A stretch of DNA of 56,333 bases from Actinomycetes bacterium (GTDB lineage Bacteria; Actinomycetota; Acidimicrobiia; Acidimicrobiales; Ilumatobacteraceae). Positions 1-9,095 of the stretch are shown one piece after another. Each line of letters opens with the position of its first letter. The first letter of the stretch is position 1. The notes below the pieces were generated by a model. The model was not told where the DNA came from, did not search any database, and saw only the letters and a program-made list of their open reading frames with translations. Both the position numbers and the translations under genes were made by a program. The stretch spans positions 1 through 56,333 of the forward strand of contig JANXUF010000011.1 in NCBI GenBank assembly GCA_025356335.1, given 5' to 3'.

Positions 1-472
1 GGACAGCGAAGACGACGACCAGCATGAGGCCGACCCAGAAGGTCGGCAGGGCGATGCCGAGCTGACTCGCAGCGGACAGGACGACCCCGTCTGCGGTGCG
101 ATGCCGGGCCGCAGCGACGATGCCGAGCGGGACGGCGACGACGATCGACACGACGGTCGAGGCGAGGACCAACGGGCCGGTGAGATGAAGCTTTTTCCAG
201 AGTTCACCAGCGGCGGATTGCCCATTGAGCGCCGATCTGCCGAAGTCGCCATGAACCGCCCGGCCGACCCAACTGCCGTACTGCGCGAACAGTGAACGGT
301 CGAGGCCGAGTTGGTGGCGCAGGATCGCCAGTCGTTCCGGAGTGGCGTTGATGCCGCCGAGGACATGGGCAAGATCGCCGGGAACCAGACGCAACAGCAC
401 GAAGATGATGATGCTGGCGACGAACAGGGAGAGCACGAAGAGCACCATGCGGCGCACCAGGAAGGCAATCAT
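1..472 (-). CDS. ABC transporter permease, DppB/OppB type (partial, C-terminus off the left edge)
   Basis: Inner-membrane permease of a dipeptide/oligopeptide-type ABC importer. It starts at ATG 472 and runs off the left edge, leaving about 157 codons. An N-terminal membrane helix (about residues 8-28) is followed by the LRLVPGD segment typical of DppB-like proteins and by LGLDRSLFAQYGSWVGRA. The visible end (GIALPTFWVGLMLVVVFAV) is the membrane segment that in this family precedes the EAA loop, so the loop itself is missing. It lies downstream of the solute-binding lipoprotein on the same strand, with about 200 bp and a strong hairpin between them. Substrate unknown; family call firm. Confidence 0.85.
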   Translation of the reverse strand, partial: MIAFLVRRMVLFVLSLFVASIIIFVLLRLVPGDLAHVLGGINATPERLAILRHQLGLDRSLFAQYGSWVGRAVHGDFGRSALNGQSAAGELWKKLHLTGPLVLASTVVSIVVAVPLGIVAAARHRTADGVVLSAASQLGIALPTFWVGLMLVVVFAV

Positions 473-528
473 CGGCGAGCCGGTACGTCACGATGGTGCG
501 CCGGCGCGTCTCGATCGACACGTCTGCG

Positions 529-570
529 TGCCCCGCCCTGCCGGGGAGCGTGCCACGGCAGGGCGGGGCA
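529..570 (-). terminator. GC-rich hairpin between binding-protein and permease genes
   Basis: A 14-bp perfect inverted repeat (arms 529-542 and 557-570, 14-nt loop) lies between the binding-protein stop and the permease start. On the minus strand it is not followed by a T tract, so it is more likely a partial terminator or mRNA 3'-end stabiliser than a complete intrinsic terminator. Such hairpins are known to raise binding-protein mRNA over permease mRNA in ABC operons; that role here is inference. Confidence 0.5.
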
Positions 571-669
571 ACACTGTGGGAACATCACCTCGATGAGTCT
601 GGCCGATCGAAGGCCGACTCACGGCGCATCCCTCGAACCGATGATCTCGCCGGCGTCCGAACCAATGTT

Positions 670-2424
670 CTAGCTCACGACGATGCCGGATGCATCGAAG
701 CGGGCGTCGATGTTGTCCGTCGGATAGCCGCTGATGTTCTTCTGGGCGACGGAAATGTCGGGCAGCAGGAACAACCAGTCAGCGGGTGAATCTGTGGAGA
801 TCTGCTTCGCAGCCTGCTTGAGCAGATCGATCGACTTCGCCTGGTCCGTCTCGGTCTTGGCGTTGGCCATCAGCTTCTGCACCGTCGGGCTGTCGTACAG
901 CCAGTAGTACTTCGGGTTGGCGTAGTTGCCCATGTCCCGCGCCTCGGCGTGGTCGACTGCGGTGAGGTCGTAGTCGTGGTTCGTGTAGACCTGCGTGAAC
1001 CAGTCGGCGAACGTCACGGTCTTGACGGTGACGGTGATCCCGACAGCCTTCAATTGCGACACGACGTACTCGGCGATATTCGCCGCGTAGACGTTGGGAT
1101 AGACGAAGGTCAGGTTCAAGTCCGTGGCGTGACCGGCGGCGGTGAGCAAAGCCTTGGCATCTGCGGGGTTGTACGGTGCCAAGTTGTTGAGGTCCTCGTA
1201 CCACGGATCGGTCGGCGGAACCGGCCCGCCGATCAGCGTGCCGTAGCCGTTCTCGAGTTGCAGCAGACCCTTCTTGTCGATCGCTTCGCGGATCGCCTTG
1301 CGCACACGGACGTCGGAGAGGTACGGCTTGGCGTTGTTGAAGCCGAGGGTGAATTCTCCGTTCGACGATCCGTCGGTGACCGTGTAGTCCGCTTTCAACG
1401 GATCGACCAGCGTGGCGGAGGCGTTGGTGAGGATGTTGACATCGCCGGTCTTGAGGGCGTTTACCGCCGCATTCGGGTCGGCGATATAGCGGAAGATGAC
1501 TCCGGCGATCTGCGGCTTCTTGGCCCAATACGACTCGTTACGGACGAGGGTGATCGACGTGCCGGTGTTCCACTCCTTGAGCTTGAACGGCCCGGTGCCG
1601 ATCGCACCTTTCTCCAAGCCGGTTGCGTTGGCCTCGATCACGGCACCTTCGCGCTGGGTCAGGTAGAAGAGCAAATCGTTGTCGGGGTTGCTCAACGAGA
1701 TCGTCACTGTGCCGGGGTCGGTCGCCGTCACCGAGGTGATCGAGGCGAGGTGGACGGCACCGGTGCCGTCCTTGGCGGCGAATGCCTGCAGCGTGCAGAC
1801 GACATCTGCCGAGGTCAACACGTGGCCATCGGAGAACGTCACACCGCTCTGCAGTTTGAGGGTGATCGTCTTGGCGTCGGCTGACACCGTGTCTTTCGCA
1901 ACGCCAGGAATGATCTTGCCGTCCTTGTCGGACTTGAGCAGCGTTTCGTAGACGTTGTCGAGCAGCACCTGATCGATCGCCGCGCCGGCGCCATGGATGA
2001 TGTCGAGGGTGGTCGGTTCGAGGACGGCTCCGACGACGACGGACTCGCCGCTGCCAGATGGGGGTGCGGTGGTCGGAGCCGGGGTCGCAGTCGCAGCTGC
2101 AGAGGCGGGAACGTCGCACTTCTTCGCTGCCGCTGCCGTCGTGGCCGCTCCACCGGCCGTCGTCGCTGCTCCGCCAGCAGTCGTCCCCGGAGTAGTGGTT
2201 CCGGCTCCGGGGCCGCTGGCAGCGGTGGTCGCCGCCGCAGACGACCCGGCCGCTGCCGTCGCGACGCCGGACCCGGCGGTCGCCGGCGTAGTGGTCGCCG
2301 GAGCGGTCTTCGTCGAGCTCGATCCGCACGCCGCAAGAGCCAGCGCCCCGACGACGAAGGGTGCGGTGACCCGCCAGCGGCGGCCATGGCCGGAGGGGCG
2401 TGCATGTTCAAAGCTGCGTTGCAT
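670..2424 (-). CDS. ABC transporter substrate-binding lipoprotein, family 5 (SBP_bac_5)
   Basis: Extracytoplasmic peptide/nickel-type solute-binding protein, 584 aa. It has a basic n-region, a hydrophobic core and a lipobox (ALALAAC) giving a lipid-anchored Cys near residue 35. A long Ala/Thr/Gly linker (to about residue 125) follows, then the SBP_bac_5 domain with motifs such as GAVLEPTTLD, GTGPFKLKEW and a C-terminal LLPDI segment. ATG 2424 is chosen over GTG 2433 because an AAGGTGA ribosome site lies just upstream. The permease follows on the same strand; the oxygenase gene is divergent across a 73-bp promoter region with a dyad. Ligand unknown. Confidence 0.88.
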   Translation of the reverse strand: MQRSFEHARPSGHGRRWRVTAPFVVGALALAACGSSSTKTAPATTTPATAGSGVATAAAGSSAAATTAASGPGAGTTTPGTTAGGAATTAGGAATTAAAAKKCDVPASAAATATPAPTTAPPSGSGESVVVGAVLEPTTLDIIHGAGAAIDQVLLDNVYETLLKSDKDGKIIPGVAKDTVSADAKTITLKLQSGVTFSDGHVLTSADVVCTLQAFAAKDGTGAVHLASITSVTATDPGTVTISLSNPDNDLLFYLTQREGAVIEANATGLEKGAIGTGPFKLKEWNTGTSITLVRNESYWAKKPQIAGVIFRYIADPNAAVNALKTGDVNILTNASATLVDPLKADYTVTDGSSNGEFTLGFNNAKPYLSDVRVRKAIREAIDKKGLLQLENGYGTLIGGPVPPTDPWYEDLNNLAPYNPADAKALLTAAGHATDLNLTFVYPNVYAANIAEYVVSQLKAVGITVTVKTVTFADWFTQVYTNHDYDLTAVDHAEARDMGNYANPKYYWLYDSPTVQKLMANAKTETDQAKSIDLLKQAAKQISTDSPADWLFLLPDISVAQKNISGYPTDNIDARFDASGIVVS

Positions 2425-2445
2425 GGTGATCACCTTAGCGCTTAT

Positions 2446-2466
2446 TCATGACTCGACAAGTCATGA
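2446..2466. promoter_or_regulatory. Dyad-symmetric operator candidate in divergent promoter
   Basis: TCATGACT (2446-2453) and its exact reverse complement AGTCATGA (2459-2466) are separated by 5 nt in the 73-bp gap between the divergent binding-protein and oxygenase genes. Size and symmetry suit a dimeric transcription factor controlling one or both promoters. No regulator gene is adjacent, so the binding protein is unknown. Confidence 0.45.
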
Positions 2467-2497
2467 TTCAATGGGGTGCCGGGGATACAGTGGCACC

Positions 2498-3559
2498 ATG
2501 TCACGCACGAGCGAAATTGACACAGCGCTTCCGGTACTCGACATTGGTCCGTTTCTGACCAACCAGCACAGTAGTCAGTTCGTCGACGATCTGCGCTCGG
2601 TCGTGCATCAGGTCGGCTTCTTCCACATCGTCGGCCACGGGATCGACGACGACCTGATCACCAGTGCTCACCGGGTCGCCAGGCAGTTCTTCGCACTGCC
2701 GGAGTCTGATCGCCTGGCGATCGAGAACGTCAAATCGGCGCAGTTTCGCGGCTACACGCGCTTCGGTCACGAACACACGAACGGCCGAATGGACCTGCGG
2801 GACCAGGTCGACATCGGCCGGGAACTGCCGGCGTCCTGGCCGGCGGACGACGAGCCCGCCTGGCTGCGGCTCCGTGGCCCGAACCTCTGGCCCGCTGCGC
2901 TTCCGGAATTCCGCACGGTGATGACCGAATGGACAGAACGCCTGGAGCCGGTGGCTCATGCATTGCTGCAGGCGATGGCGCTGGCGCTCGGGCAGCCGGC
3001 AGATCGCTTCGCCGACCAGGTGAACCCTCCGGAGATCCTGCTCAAGGTGATCCGCTATCTGGCCGGCGACTCGGCCGCCGACCGTCAGGGCGTCGGGGCG
3101 CACCGCGACACCGGGTTCCTGACGTTCCTGCACCAGGACGGCGTCGGAGGACTGCAGGTCGAACACGACGGATCGTTCGTCGACGTCCCACCGTTGCCGA
3201 GAGCCTTCGTCATCAACATCGGAGAGATGTTCCAACTGCTGACGCGTGGCTACTTCAAGGCGACGGTTCACCGTGTCGTCAGCCCACCACCAGGGGTCGA
3301 GCGGATCTCGCTCGCCTACTTCTTCAATCCCAAGCTCGAGGCCACGCTGACGCCGATCGATCTGCCACCGGATCTCGCTGTTGCAGCAACGGGCGGTGAG
3401 AGCGCAGATCCCGACAACCCGATCCTCGCCAACTACGGCGACAACTCGCTCAAGGTCCGTCTCCGCGCCCACCCCGACGTCGCCGAAGCACACCACCGGG
3501 ACCTGCTGGCATCGGGCACGTGGACGATCACCAGCACGACGAAGCAAGGGGCCAACTGA
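2498..3559 (+). CDS. 2-oxoglutarate/Fe(II)-dependent oxygenase, isopenicillin N synthase-like
   Basis: Non-haem iron oxygenase of the IPNS/flavonol-synthase superfamily, 353 aa. The N-terminal DIOX_N part begins PVLDIGPF and contains GFFHIVGHGI. The double-stranded beta-helix core carries the iron ligands HRD (in GAHRDTG) and the distal His (in VHRVV), plus the RIS motif (ERISLAYFFNP) that binds the 2-oxoglutarate carboxylate. ATG 2498 is chosen because the conserved domain begins a few residues later; the frame stays open upstream but is not family-like. The stop overlaps the ATG of the following hydrolase (ATGA), so the two are translationally coupled. Substrate unknown. Confidence 0.88.
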   Translation: MSRTSEIDTALPVLDIGPFLTNQHSSQFVDDLRSVVHQVGFFHIVGHGIDDDLITSAHRVARQFFALPESDRLAIENVKSAQFRGYTRFGHEHTNGRMDLRDQVDIGRELPASWPADDEPAWLRLRGPNLWPAALPEFRTVMTEWTERLEPVAHALLQAMALALGQPADRFADQVNPPEILLKVIRYLAGDSAADRQGVGAHRDTGFLTFLHQDGVGGLQVEHDGSFVDVPPLPRAFVINIGEMFQLLTRGYFKATVHRVVSPPPGVERISLAYFFNPKLEATLTPIDLPPDLAVAATGGESADPDNPILANYGDNSLKVRLRAHPDVAEAHHRDLLASGTWTITSTTKQGAN

Positions 3560-4445
3560 TGAGTGCAGATTTCGACGAGTTCTCGCTACTCGGTGAGGAG
3601 GCGGAGGCCTTCGGCATCACCGTCGTTTCACCGCCCGTCGTCAGCCGGACGTCGGTCACGGTTGCCGATGGAACGACGTTGAGTGCGCTGGTGTGGGGCA
3701 CCGGTCGTCCGCAGTTGATGTTGCTGCACGGAGGCGGTCTCAACGCTCACACGTGGGACTCGACGCTGCTGGAACTCGGGGTTCCCGCCGTCGCCATCGA
3801 CCTGCCGGGCCACGGTGATTCCGACTGGCGCGACGATGCCGACTACAGCCCGACGACGAATGCCGTCGCTGTCACCGAGGTCTTCGACGCACTGGCCATC
3901 GGCCCGCAGGTGCTGGTCGGCCAGTCGCTCGGCGGGCTGACAGCGATCGCCGTCGCTGCCAGCCGGCCGGATCGGGTCAGTGGACTGGTGATCATCGACG
4001 TCAGTCCTGGCCTCGTGACCACCGGCGGGAACCCGGTGCGGCCTTCCTCGCAGGCGCCGACAGTTTCGAGTCACGCGACGCCATCGTCGATCGTGCGCTG
4101 GCGTTCGGCATCGGCCCGAACCGGCGTGCGGTCGAGCGCGGTGTATTGCTCAACACGCGTGATCGCGATGACGGACGGGTGATCTTCAAACACCACCTCG
4201 CCCAGTTGAGCGACGAATCGCGCACCTTCGACACCGATTTCACCGTGATGTGGCCGACGCTCGAATCGGTGACCGCGCCGATCGTGCTCGTCCGTGGCCG
4301 ACGCGGCTTTCTATCGGACGACGTCGTCGCCGAATTCGCCGCCAGAGTGCCGTCGGCGAGGATCATCACCGTCGACTCCGGCCACAACGTGCAGGAGGAC
4401 ATTCCCGTCGAGTTGGCGGCACTACTCCGCACCACCCTCCCGTAG
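3559..4445 (+). pseudogene. Alpha/beta hydrolase, frameshifted
   Basis: Alpha/beta-hydrolase fold protein interrupted by a frameshift. The first frame (from ATG 3559) gives the oxyanion-loop HGGG, LPGHGDSDW and nucleophile elbow GQSLGG, and is good until about 4035. The family-like sequence then resumes in another frame (AFLAGADSF onward, then FKHHLAQL, the TAPIVLVRG strand and the catalytic-His segment DSGHNVQED) to the stop at 4443-4445. A one-base loss near 4025-4040 explains it. Joined, the product would be about 295 aa, normal for the family, with the whole triad encoded. This may be a sequencing error or a recent mutation. It overlaps the oxygenase stop by ATGA. Confidence 0.8.
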
Positions 4446-4455
4446 CTCCTCAAGC

Positions 4456-4498
4456 ATTTGTGCAGTTGGGCGACGCCGGCAGGTCGTTGTGCACAAAC
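4456..4498 (+). repeat. 3'-end hairpin element, copy 1
   Basis: Arms ATTTGTGCA (4456-4464) and TGCACAAAC (4490-4498) flank a 25-nt loop, 10 nt after the hydrolase stop codon. A second copy with the same arm and loop length lies at 12891-12933, again just after a stop codon. It is probably an mRNA 3'-end or terminator-like element; there is no T tract. Confidence 0.4.
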
Positions 4499-4591
4499 GC
4501 TGCGGAGCGGGTGAAGTTGCGGTGTCAACGACGCTGGACCGGCGTATTGTTGCAGCAAGGGCCGTTCGTGCTCACAGAAGTGGAGGTCGAA

Positions 4592-5023
4592 GTGATCGTT
4601 TGGATCATCGTGGCCGTGTTGCTCGTGCTCGTCGAACTCCATCACCTCGCTTTCTTCGCCGTCTTCGGCGCTGCAGGTGCTGCCGGCGCATCGATCATCG
4701 CCGCAATCGCCCCGCACGCCATCGGTCTGCAGCTCCTCGTCTTCGTGGGCGTCGCCGTGCTCGGCATGGTCGGCGTTCGCCCCTTCGTCAGCAGAGCATT
4801 CGCCAGACGACGCGACGGCGTCATCATCCACGGAGTCCACGGGGGCCTGATCGGCGCACGCGGGGTCGCCCTCGACGCTGTCTCCACGAACGTCGGTCAC
4901 ATCAAACTGATCGGCGAGACGTGGCTGGCCACTTCGGCGAACGACGTGACGATCCCAGCCGGCACACAGGTGCTGGTCACTGCGGTCACCGGCACGACGC
5001 TCACCGTCTGGCCGATCGAATGA
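4592..5023 (+). CDS. NfeD-family membrane protein
   Basis: Short NfeD-like protein, 143 aa. Two or three hydrophobic segments span residues 1-70 (IVWIIVAVLLVLVEL, then the AHAIGLQLLVFVGVAVLGMVG-like region), followed by the C-terminal OB-fold domain (GARGVALDAV, GETWLATS, IPAGTQVLVTAV). GTG 4592 is chosen because GGAGG lies 5 nt upstream; two in-frame GTGs at 4568 and 4580 are alternatives. NfeD proteins usually pair with SPFH/stomatin proteins and are thought to organise membrane microdomains. The SPFH gene follows 97 bp downstream, which fits. Confidence 0.85.
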   Translation: MIVWIIVAVLLVLVELHHLAFFAVFGAAGAAGASIIAAIAPHAIGLQLLVFVGVAVLGMVGVRPFVSRAFARRRDGVIIHGVHGGLIGARGVALDAVSTNVGHIKLIGETWLATSANDVTIPAGTQVLVTAVTGTTLTVWPIE

Positions 5024-5120
5024 AGCGCCAGAAGACGCAACTCCAAACGATGAAGCTCCAGAAGATGAAGCCTTACAACACCCGTGCGAACGCAGCAATG
5101 CAGCAATCGAAGGGATCTCG

Positions 5121-6086
5121 ATGATCACCGCAGCCTCCACTATTTCCTCCAGCGAAGTGGTCCTCATTGTCGTGGCGGTCGTCGTCGCCATGATCCTGCT
5201 CTTCATGCTCCGCCGGATGATCAACATCGTCCAGCAAGGTCAGGTCGGCGTCGTCAAACGTCTCGGCGAGTACAGCAAGACGCACGAGGCGGGGCTCGTG
5301 ATCATCGCCCCGTTCATCGACCAGTTGCAGCGTGTCGACATGCGTGAAATTCCACGCACCGGTGACCGCCAGGAAGTCATCACCAAGGACAACGTCGTCG
5401 TCACCGTCAACGCGACGATCTTCACACAGATCGTCGACGCCAAGCAGGCGTTGTTCAGCATCGCCCAATTCGACGTCGCCATCGATGCACTCGCCCGCAC
5501 CGCGCTGCGTTCGGTGATCGGCACCCTCTCACTCGACGAGGCGCTGTCTGAGCGTGAGCGCATCAACACCGATGTGCAGTCGCAGATGGAAGCGGTCACC
5601 GACAAGTGGGGCATCCGCATCAGCCGCATCGAGATCGTCGAGATCGCCCCACCGCCGCAGATCCTCCAGGCATTGGCCCTGCAGAAGACGGCAGACCAGG
5701 AAAAGCGTGCCCGCATCCTGCAGTCGGAGGGCAATCAGATGTCGGCGATCAACATCGCAGACGGCGCCGCCAAGGCCGCCATCCGCGCCGCAGAAGGCGA
5801 ACGGCAGGCTGCGATTTTGCGTGCTGAAGGTAACCGGCAAGCGTCGATCCTCGAAGCAGAAGGTCGTGCGCAGGCGATCAAGAGTGTCTACGACGCGATC
5901 CGTGAAGCGAATCCGGACCCCTCGCTGATCGCCATCCTGCAGCTCGAGACGCTGAGCAAGTTCGCCGACAGCGACAACTCGACGATCGTCGTCCCGTACG
6001 AGAGCGCCGCGCTGCTCGGTGCCGCCCAAGCCGTCCGCGGCGTCCTCAATCAGGTCCCGACGCTCTCCGGCCCAGCCGCCAAATAG
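5121..6086 (+). CDS. SPFH/Band 7 domain protein (stomatin-like)
   Basis: Stomatin/HflC-type membrane scaffold protein, 321 aa. One N-terminal membrane helix (about residues 10-27) is followed by the Band 7 domain (RQEVITKDNVVVTVNATIF is diagnostic), the conserved DEALSERERINTD segment, and a long charged Ala/Glu/Arg coiled coil (about 175-260). It forms a two-gene unit with the upstream NfeD gene, the common bacterial pairing implicated in membrane-domain organisation. PEP carboxylase converges from the other strand 18 bp downstream. Length and domain order are normal. Confidence 0.9.
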   Translation: MITAASTISSSEVVLIVVAVVVAMILLFMLRRMINIVQQGQVGVVKRLGEYSKTHEAGLVIIAPFIDQLQRVDMREIPRTGDRQEVITKDNVVVTVNATIFTQIVDAKQALFSIAQFDVAIDALARTALRSVIGTLSLDEALSERERINTDVQSQMEAVTDKWGIRISRIEIVEIAPPPQILQALALQKTADQEKRARILQSEGNQMSAINIADGAAKAAIRAAEGERQAAILRAEGNRQASILEAEGRAQAIKSVYDAIREANPDPSLIAILQLETLSKFADSDNSTIVVPYESAALLGAAQAVRGVLNQVPTLSGPAAK

Positions 6087-6104
6087 CGGAGCCGATGCCG
6101 CCGG

Positions 6105-8954
6105 TCATCCGCTGTTGCGCAGGCCCGTCGCCAGCCCGTTCAGTGTCAACTGGATGCCGCGTTCGACGAGTTCGTCCTGATCCCCACCGCGGTAGCGGCG
6201 CAGCATGCTGATCTGCAAGTGGTTGAGCGGCAGCAGGTAGGGGAAGCGGTTGCGGATGCTGCGGGCCAGCGCCGGGTTGTCCCACAGCAGTTGATCATGC
6301 CCGGTGATCCGCCGCACCCACGACAGGGTGCGATGGTGTTCAGCGGTGATGCGGCCGAAGATGTCGTTGGCGACAACCCGGTTCTCGACCATCGCCGCGT
6401 ACCTGGTGCCGATGGCGATATCCGTCTTCGAGAGCACCATTGCCATGTTCGACACCAGCGCCCTGAACATCGGCCACGTCTCGTACATCTGCTGCAATAT
6501 CGTCAAGCGATCGGCCGAGCCGCCGGCATAGGCCTCGAACCCTGACCCGGCGCCGTACCAGCCTGGCAGCATCAGGCGGGCCTGGCTCCACGAGAACACC
6601 CACGGGATCGCCCGCAGATCCTCGATGCGGTTCGAGGCCGTTCGGGATGCCGGCCGGCTTCCGATGTTCAGCTTCGACAGTTCGGTGATCGGCGTCGCCG
6701 CCCGGAAGAACGTCAGGAAGCCGCTCGACCCGTAGACGAGCGAGCGGAATTCGTCGTAGGCGGCGTCGGATACCGACTGCATGACACGGTGGAACGGGCC
6801 GTCTGCTCCTTCGTCGGCGACACCCGACGGGTCGGTCACGACGGTCGATTCCAGCACTGCGGCGACGATCGTTTCCAAGTTCCGGCGTGCGAGATCGGGT
6901 TCTGCGAACTTGGCGGCGACGTTTTCACCCTGTTCGGTCAAGCGGATCGATCCGTCGACGGATCCTGGCGGCTGGGCGAGGATGGCGTCGAACGTCGGTC
7001 CACCGCCGCGACCGACGGTGCCTCCGCGACCGTGGAACAGTCGAAGTCGAACACCATGCCGGTGGGCGACCGCGACGAGACCCTCCTGCGCCTGGTACTG
7101 GGACCAGTTGGCCGTCAGGTATCCACCGTCCTTGGTGCTGTCGGAGTATCCGATCATCACTTCCTGCACCCCGCCGCGCCGTTCGAGTTGCAGGCGGTAG
7201 ATCGGCTCTTCCAGCAGCGCGTCGAGCGTCGCTGCTGCCCGCCGGAGGTCGTCGATGGTTTCGAACAAGGGGACGATGTCGAGATCGAGGCCGGCTTCCT
7301 TCGACATCAGCAACGTCTCGAAGATGTCCGATACCGACGCGCACTTGGAGATCACGTAGTGGCGGATACTGGCGCTGCCGAGGCGGCGCACGCCGGCCGC
7401 CGCCGTGTCGAGGATCGCCATCTCGCCGAGAGCGACTGCGCCATACGCTGCGCCGGGAATCCGCAGCCGGCGGGGGTCGTTGATCGCCAGCCGCAGGATG
7501 TCGAGGCGTCCTGCCTCGTCGAGGAGCAGGTACTTGGCTTCCACCCCGGCGTGGAGGACGAGGTCGGCGACGACGACTTCGTGGACGTCGGCGTTCTGAC
7601 GCAGATCGAGGGCGCAGAGGTGGAATCCGAACAGTTCGACGGCGCGCCTGACGGGCGTGACCTTCATCTCGGCGAGTGCAAGGGCACCGTGGGAGCGGAG
7701 CGAGTCGTCGATGACGTCGAGGTCGGCGAGCAGCTCGGCGGGGCCATCGTAGGGCTCGCCGTCGTGTTGCAGCACAGGGACCGGGACGTCTCCGACGGTG
7801 CGTCGGGTCGTCGCTGCGAGGCGTCCCTGGATGCCGCGAAGCGCCCGGCGATACGGCTCGTCGGCGCGAAACGGCGAGCTGTCGCCGGACTTGTCGGCAA
7901 GTTGCAGGAGTTCGAATGTCGGAGTGATCAGCCGAGAACTCATCGACAGTTCGATCGCCAGGCGACCGATCGCGCCGAGGTGCATGGCGAACGCTTCCTT
8001 CGCCTGCTGTTGTAACGCTGCGGCGACGACTTCGGCGGTGACATACGGATTGCCGTCGCGGTCGCCACCGATCCAACTGCCCATGTGGACGATCGGGGGG
8101 AGGTGGAATCCGTCGAGTTCCGGCCAGCGACGAACGACCTCGCGTTCGGTGTCGGCATGCAGTTTGACGAGCGCCTCGGAGATCGACAACGGGTAGAAGC
8201 GGAGCGACTCCTTGACCTCGTCGGTGACGCGAAGCTTACTGAGGCGCAGGATCGCTGTCTGCCAGAGCGTCAGTACCGCCAGCCGCAGCTCGTTCTCCCA
8301 GTCGTCGAGTTCAGCCGGGGACATCAGCGAGCGATCGCGTTCGACGAGTTTGTTGGCGATGACGGCACGGGTATCGAGCACCGTTCTCCTGCCGACCTCG
8401 GTCGGGTGGGCGGTGAGCACCGGACTGATGTCGATACGTCGCAGCGTCTCGGCGACGGCCTCGCCGTCGATCGGCAGCTGTTCGATCCGGTCGAGAGCCG
8501 CAGCAACGCTCGCAGCCTGCGGTTCGCTGCCGGCGACGCGGTGGAAGCGCCGGCGGCGGCCGGCGTGGACGTCCTCGGCGACATTGGCGAGCAGGCTGAA
8601 CCAACTGAACGAGCGAATGACGTTGAGTGCATCCTCGACGCTCAACGAATCGAGGAGACCCACCAGCTCGTGGTCGGTACTTCCCTGCGTCTGTACCTGT
8701 CGGCGGTAATCCTCGATCGCCATCCGCCTGACCCGTTCGACGAGTTCGAACGTCGCCAGGCCCTCCTGTTCACGGATGACGTCGCCGAGGATCCTCCCGA
8801 GCAGCCGGATGTCCGCGTCGAGCGGTGCCTCCTTCAGCGAAGCAGCGTCACTTCGGCTCGCTGCGACGAGGTCGGCGAACACGCCGATGGAAGTCTGGTC
8901 GTCAGCGTGCGGGCGGCTGGGTTCGGCGTCAGGTGTCGTGGTGATGCCTCCCAT
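6105..8954 (-). CDS. ppc: Phosphoenolpyruvate carboxylase
   Basis: Anaplerotic enzyme converting PEP and bicarbonate to oxaloacetate and phosphate in the cytoplasm. Family landmarks are present: catalytic His in VLTAHPTEVGRRT, GSWIGGDRDGNP, IGYSDSTKDGGY, the FHGRGGTVGRGGGP loop, and a C-terminus ending LRNSG like the RNTG tail that reaches the active site in characterised enzymes. About 949 aa, slightly longer than the roughly 880 aa of E. coli Ppc. ATG 8954 is used; GTG 8975 would add seven residues and cannot be excluded. It is transcribed alone, convergent with the SPFH gene. Confidence 0.97.
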   Translation of the reverse strand: MGGITTTPDAEPSRPHADDQTSIGVFADLVAASRSDAASLKEAPLDADIRLLGRILGDVIREQEGLATFELVERVRRMAIEDYRRQVQTQGSTDHELVGLLDSLSVEDALNVIRSFSWFSLLANVAEDVHAGRRRRFHRVAGSEPQAASVAAALDRIEQLPIDGEAVAETLRRIDISPVLTAHPTEVGRRTVLDTRAVIANKLVERDRSLMSPAELDDWENELRLAVLTLWQTAILRLSKLRVTDEVKESLRFYPLSISEALVKLHADTEREVVRRWPELDGFHLPPIVHMGSWIGGDRDGNPYVTAEVVAAALQQQAKEAFAMHLGAIGRLAIELSMSSRLITPTFELLQLADKSGDSSPFRADEPYRRALRGIQGRLAATTRRTVGDVPVPVLQHDGEPYDGPAELLADLDVIDDSLRSHGALALAEMKVTPVRRAVELFGFHLCALDLRQNADVHEVVVADLVLHAGVEAKYLLLDEAGRLDILRLAINDPRRLRIPGAAYGAVALGEMAILDTAAAGVRRLGSASIRHYVISKCASVSDIFETLLMSKEAGLDLDIVPLFETIDDLRRAAATLDALLEEPIYRLQLERRGGVQEVMIGYSDSTKDGGYLTANWSQYQAQEGLVAVAHRHGVRLRLFHGRGGTVGRGGGPTFDAILAQPPGSVDGSIRLTEQGENVAAKFAEPDLARRNLETIVAAVLESTVVTDPSGVADEGADGPFHRVMQSVSDAAYDEFRSLVYGSSGFLTFFRAATPITELSKLNIGSRPASRTASNRIEDLRAIPWVFSWSQARLMLPGWYGAGSGFEAYAGGSADRLTILQQMYETWPMFRALVSNMAMVLSKTDIAIGTRYAAMVENRVVANDIFGRITAEHHRTLSWVRRITGHDQLLWDNPALARSIRNRFPYLLPLNHLQISMLRRYRGGDQDELVERGIQLTLNGLATGLRNSG

Positions 8955-9050
8955 TGTGGCCTGGCCGGGTAGCACACCGGAACGAAGGCGCGTTACGTCC
9001 GCGTGAAGTGCCGCGAGACCCGATCGAGTATTTCCGTGACCTCGCCGTCC

Positions 9051-9095
9051 GATCGAGTAGTTCCTTCGCGCCGTGGGGCGTGTAACTACTCGATC
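9051..9095. repeat. 12-bp inverted repeat downstream of the Ldh2 gene
   Basis: GATCGAGTAGTT (9051-9062) and its exact complement AACTACTCGATC (9084-9095) are 21 nt apart; the second arm overlaps the stop codon of the upstream minus-strand gene. A third, direct partial copy (CGATCGAGTA) lies at 9021-9030. It could act as a terminator hairpin for the dehydrogenase transcript, though there is no T run, or as a binding site upstream of ppc. Confidence 0.4.

Noticed and set aside
1997..2497. Upstream extension of the oxygenase frame
   Set aside because: The frame is open to 1997 but is antisense to the Ala/Thr linker of the binding protein; the conserved domain starts after ATG 2498.
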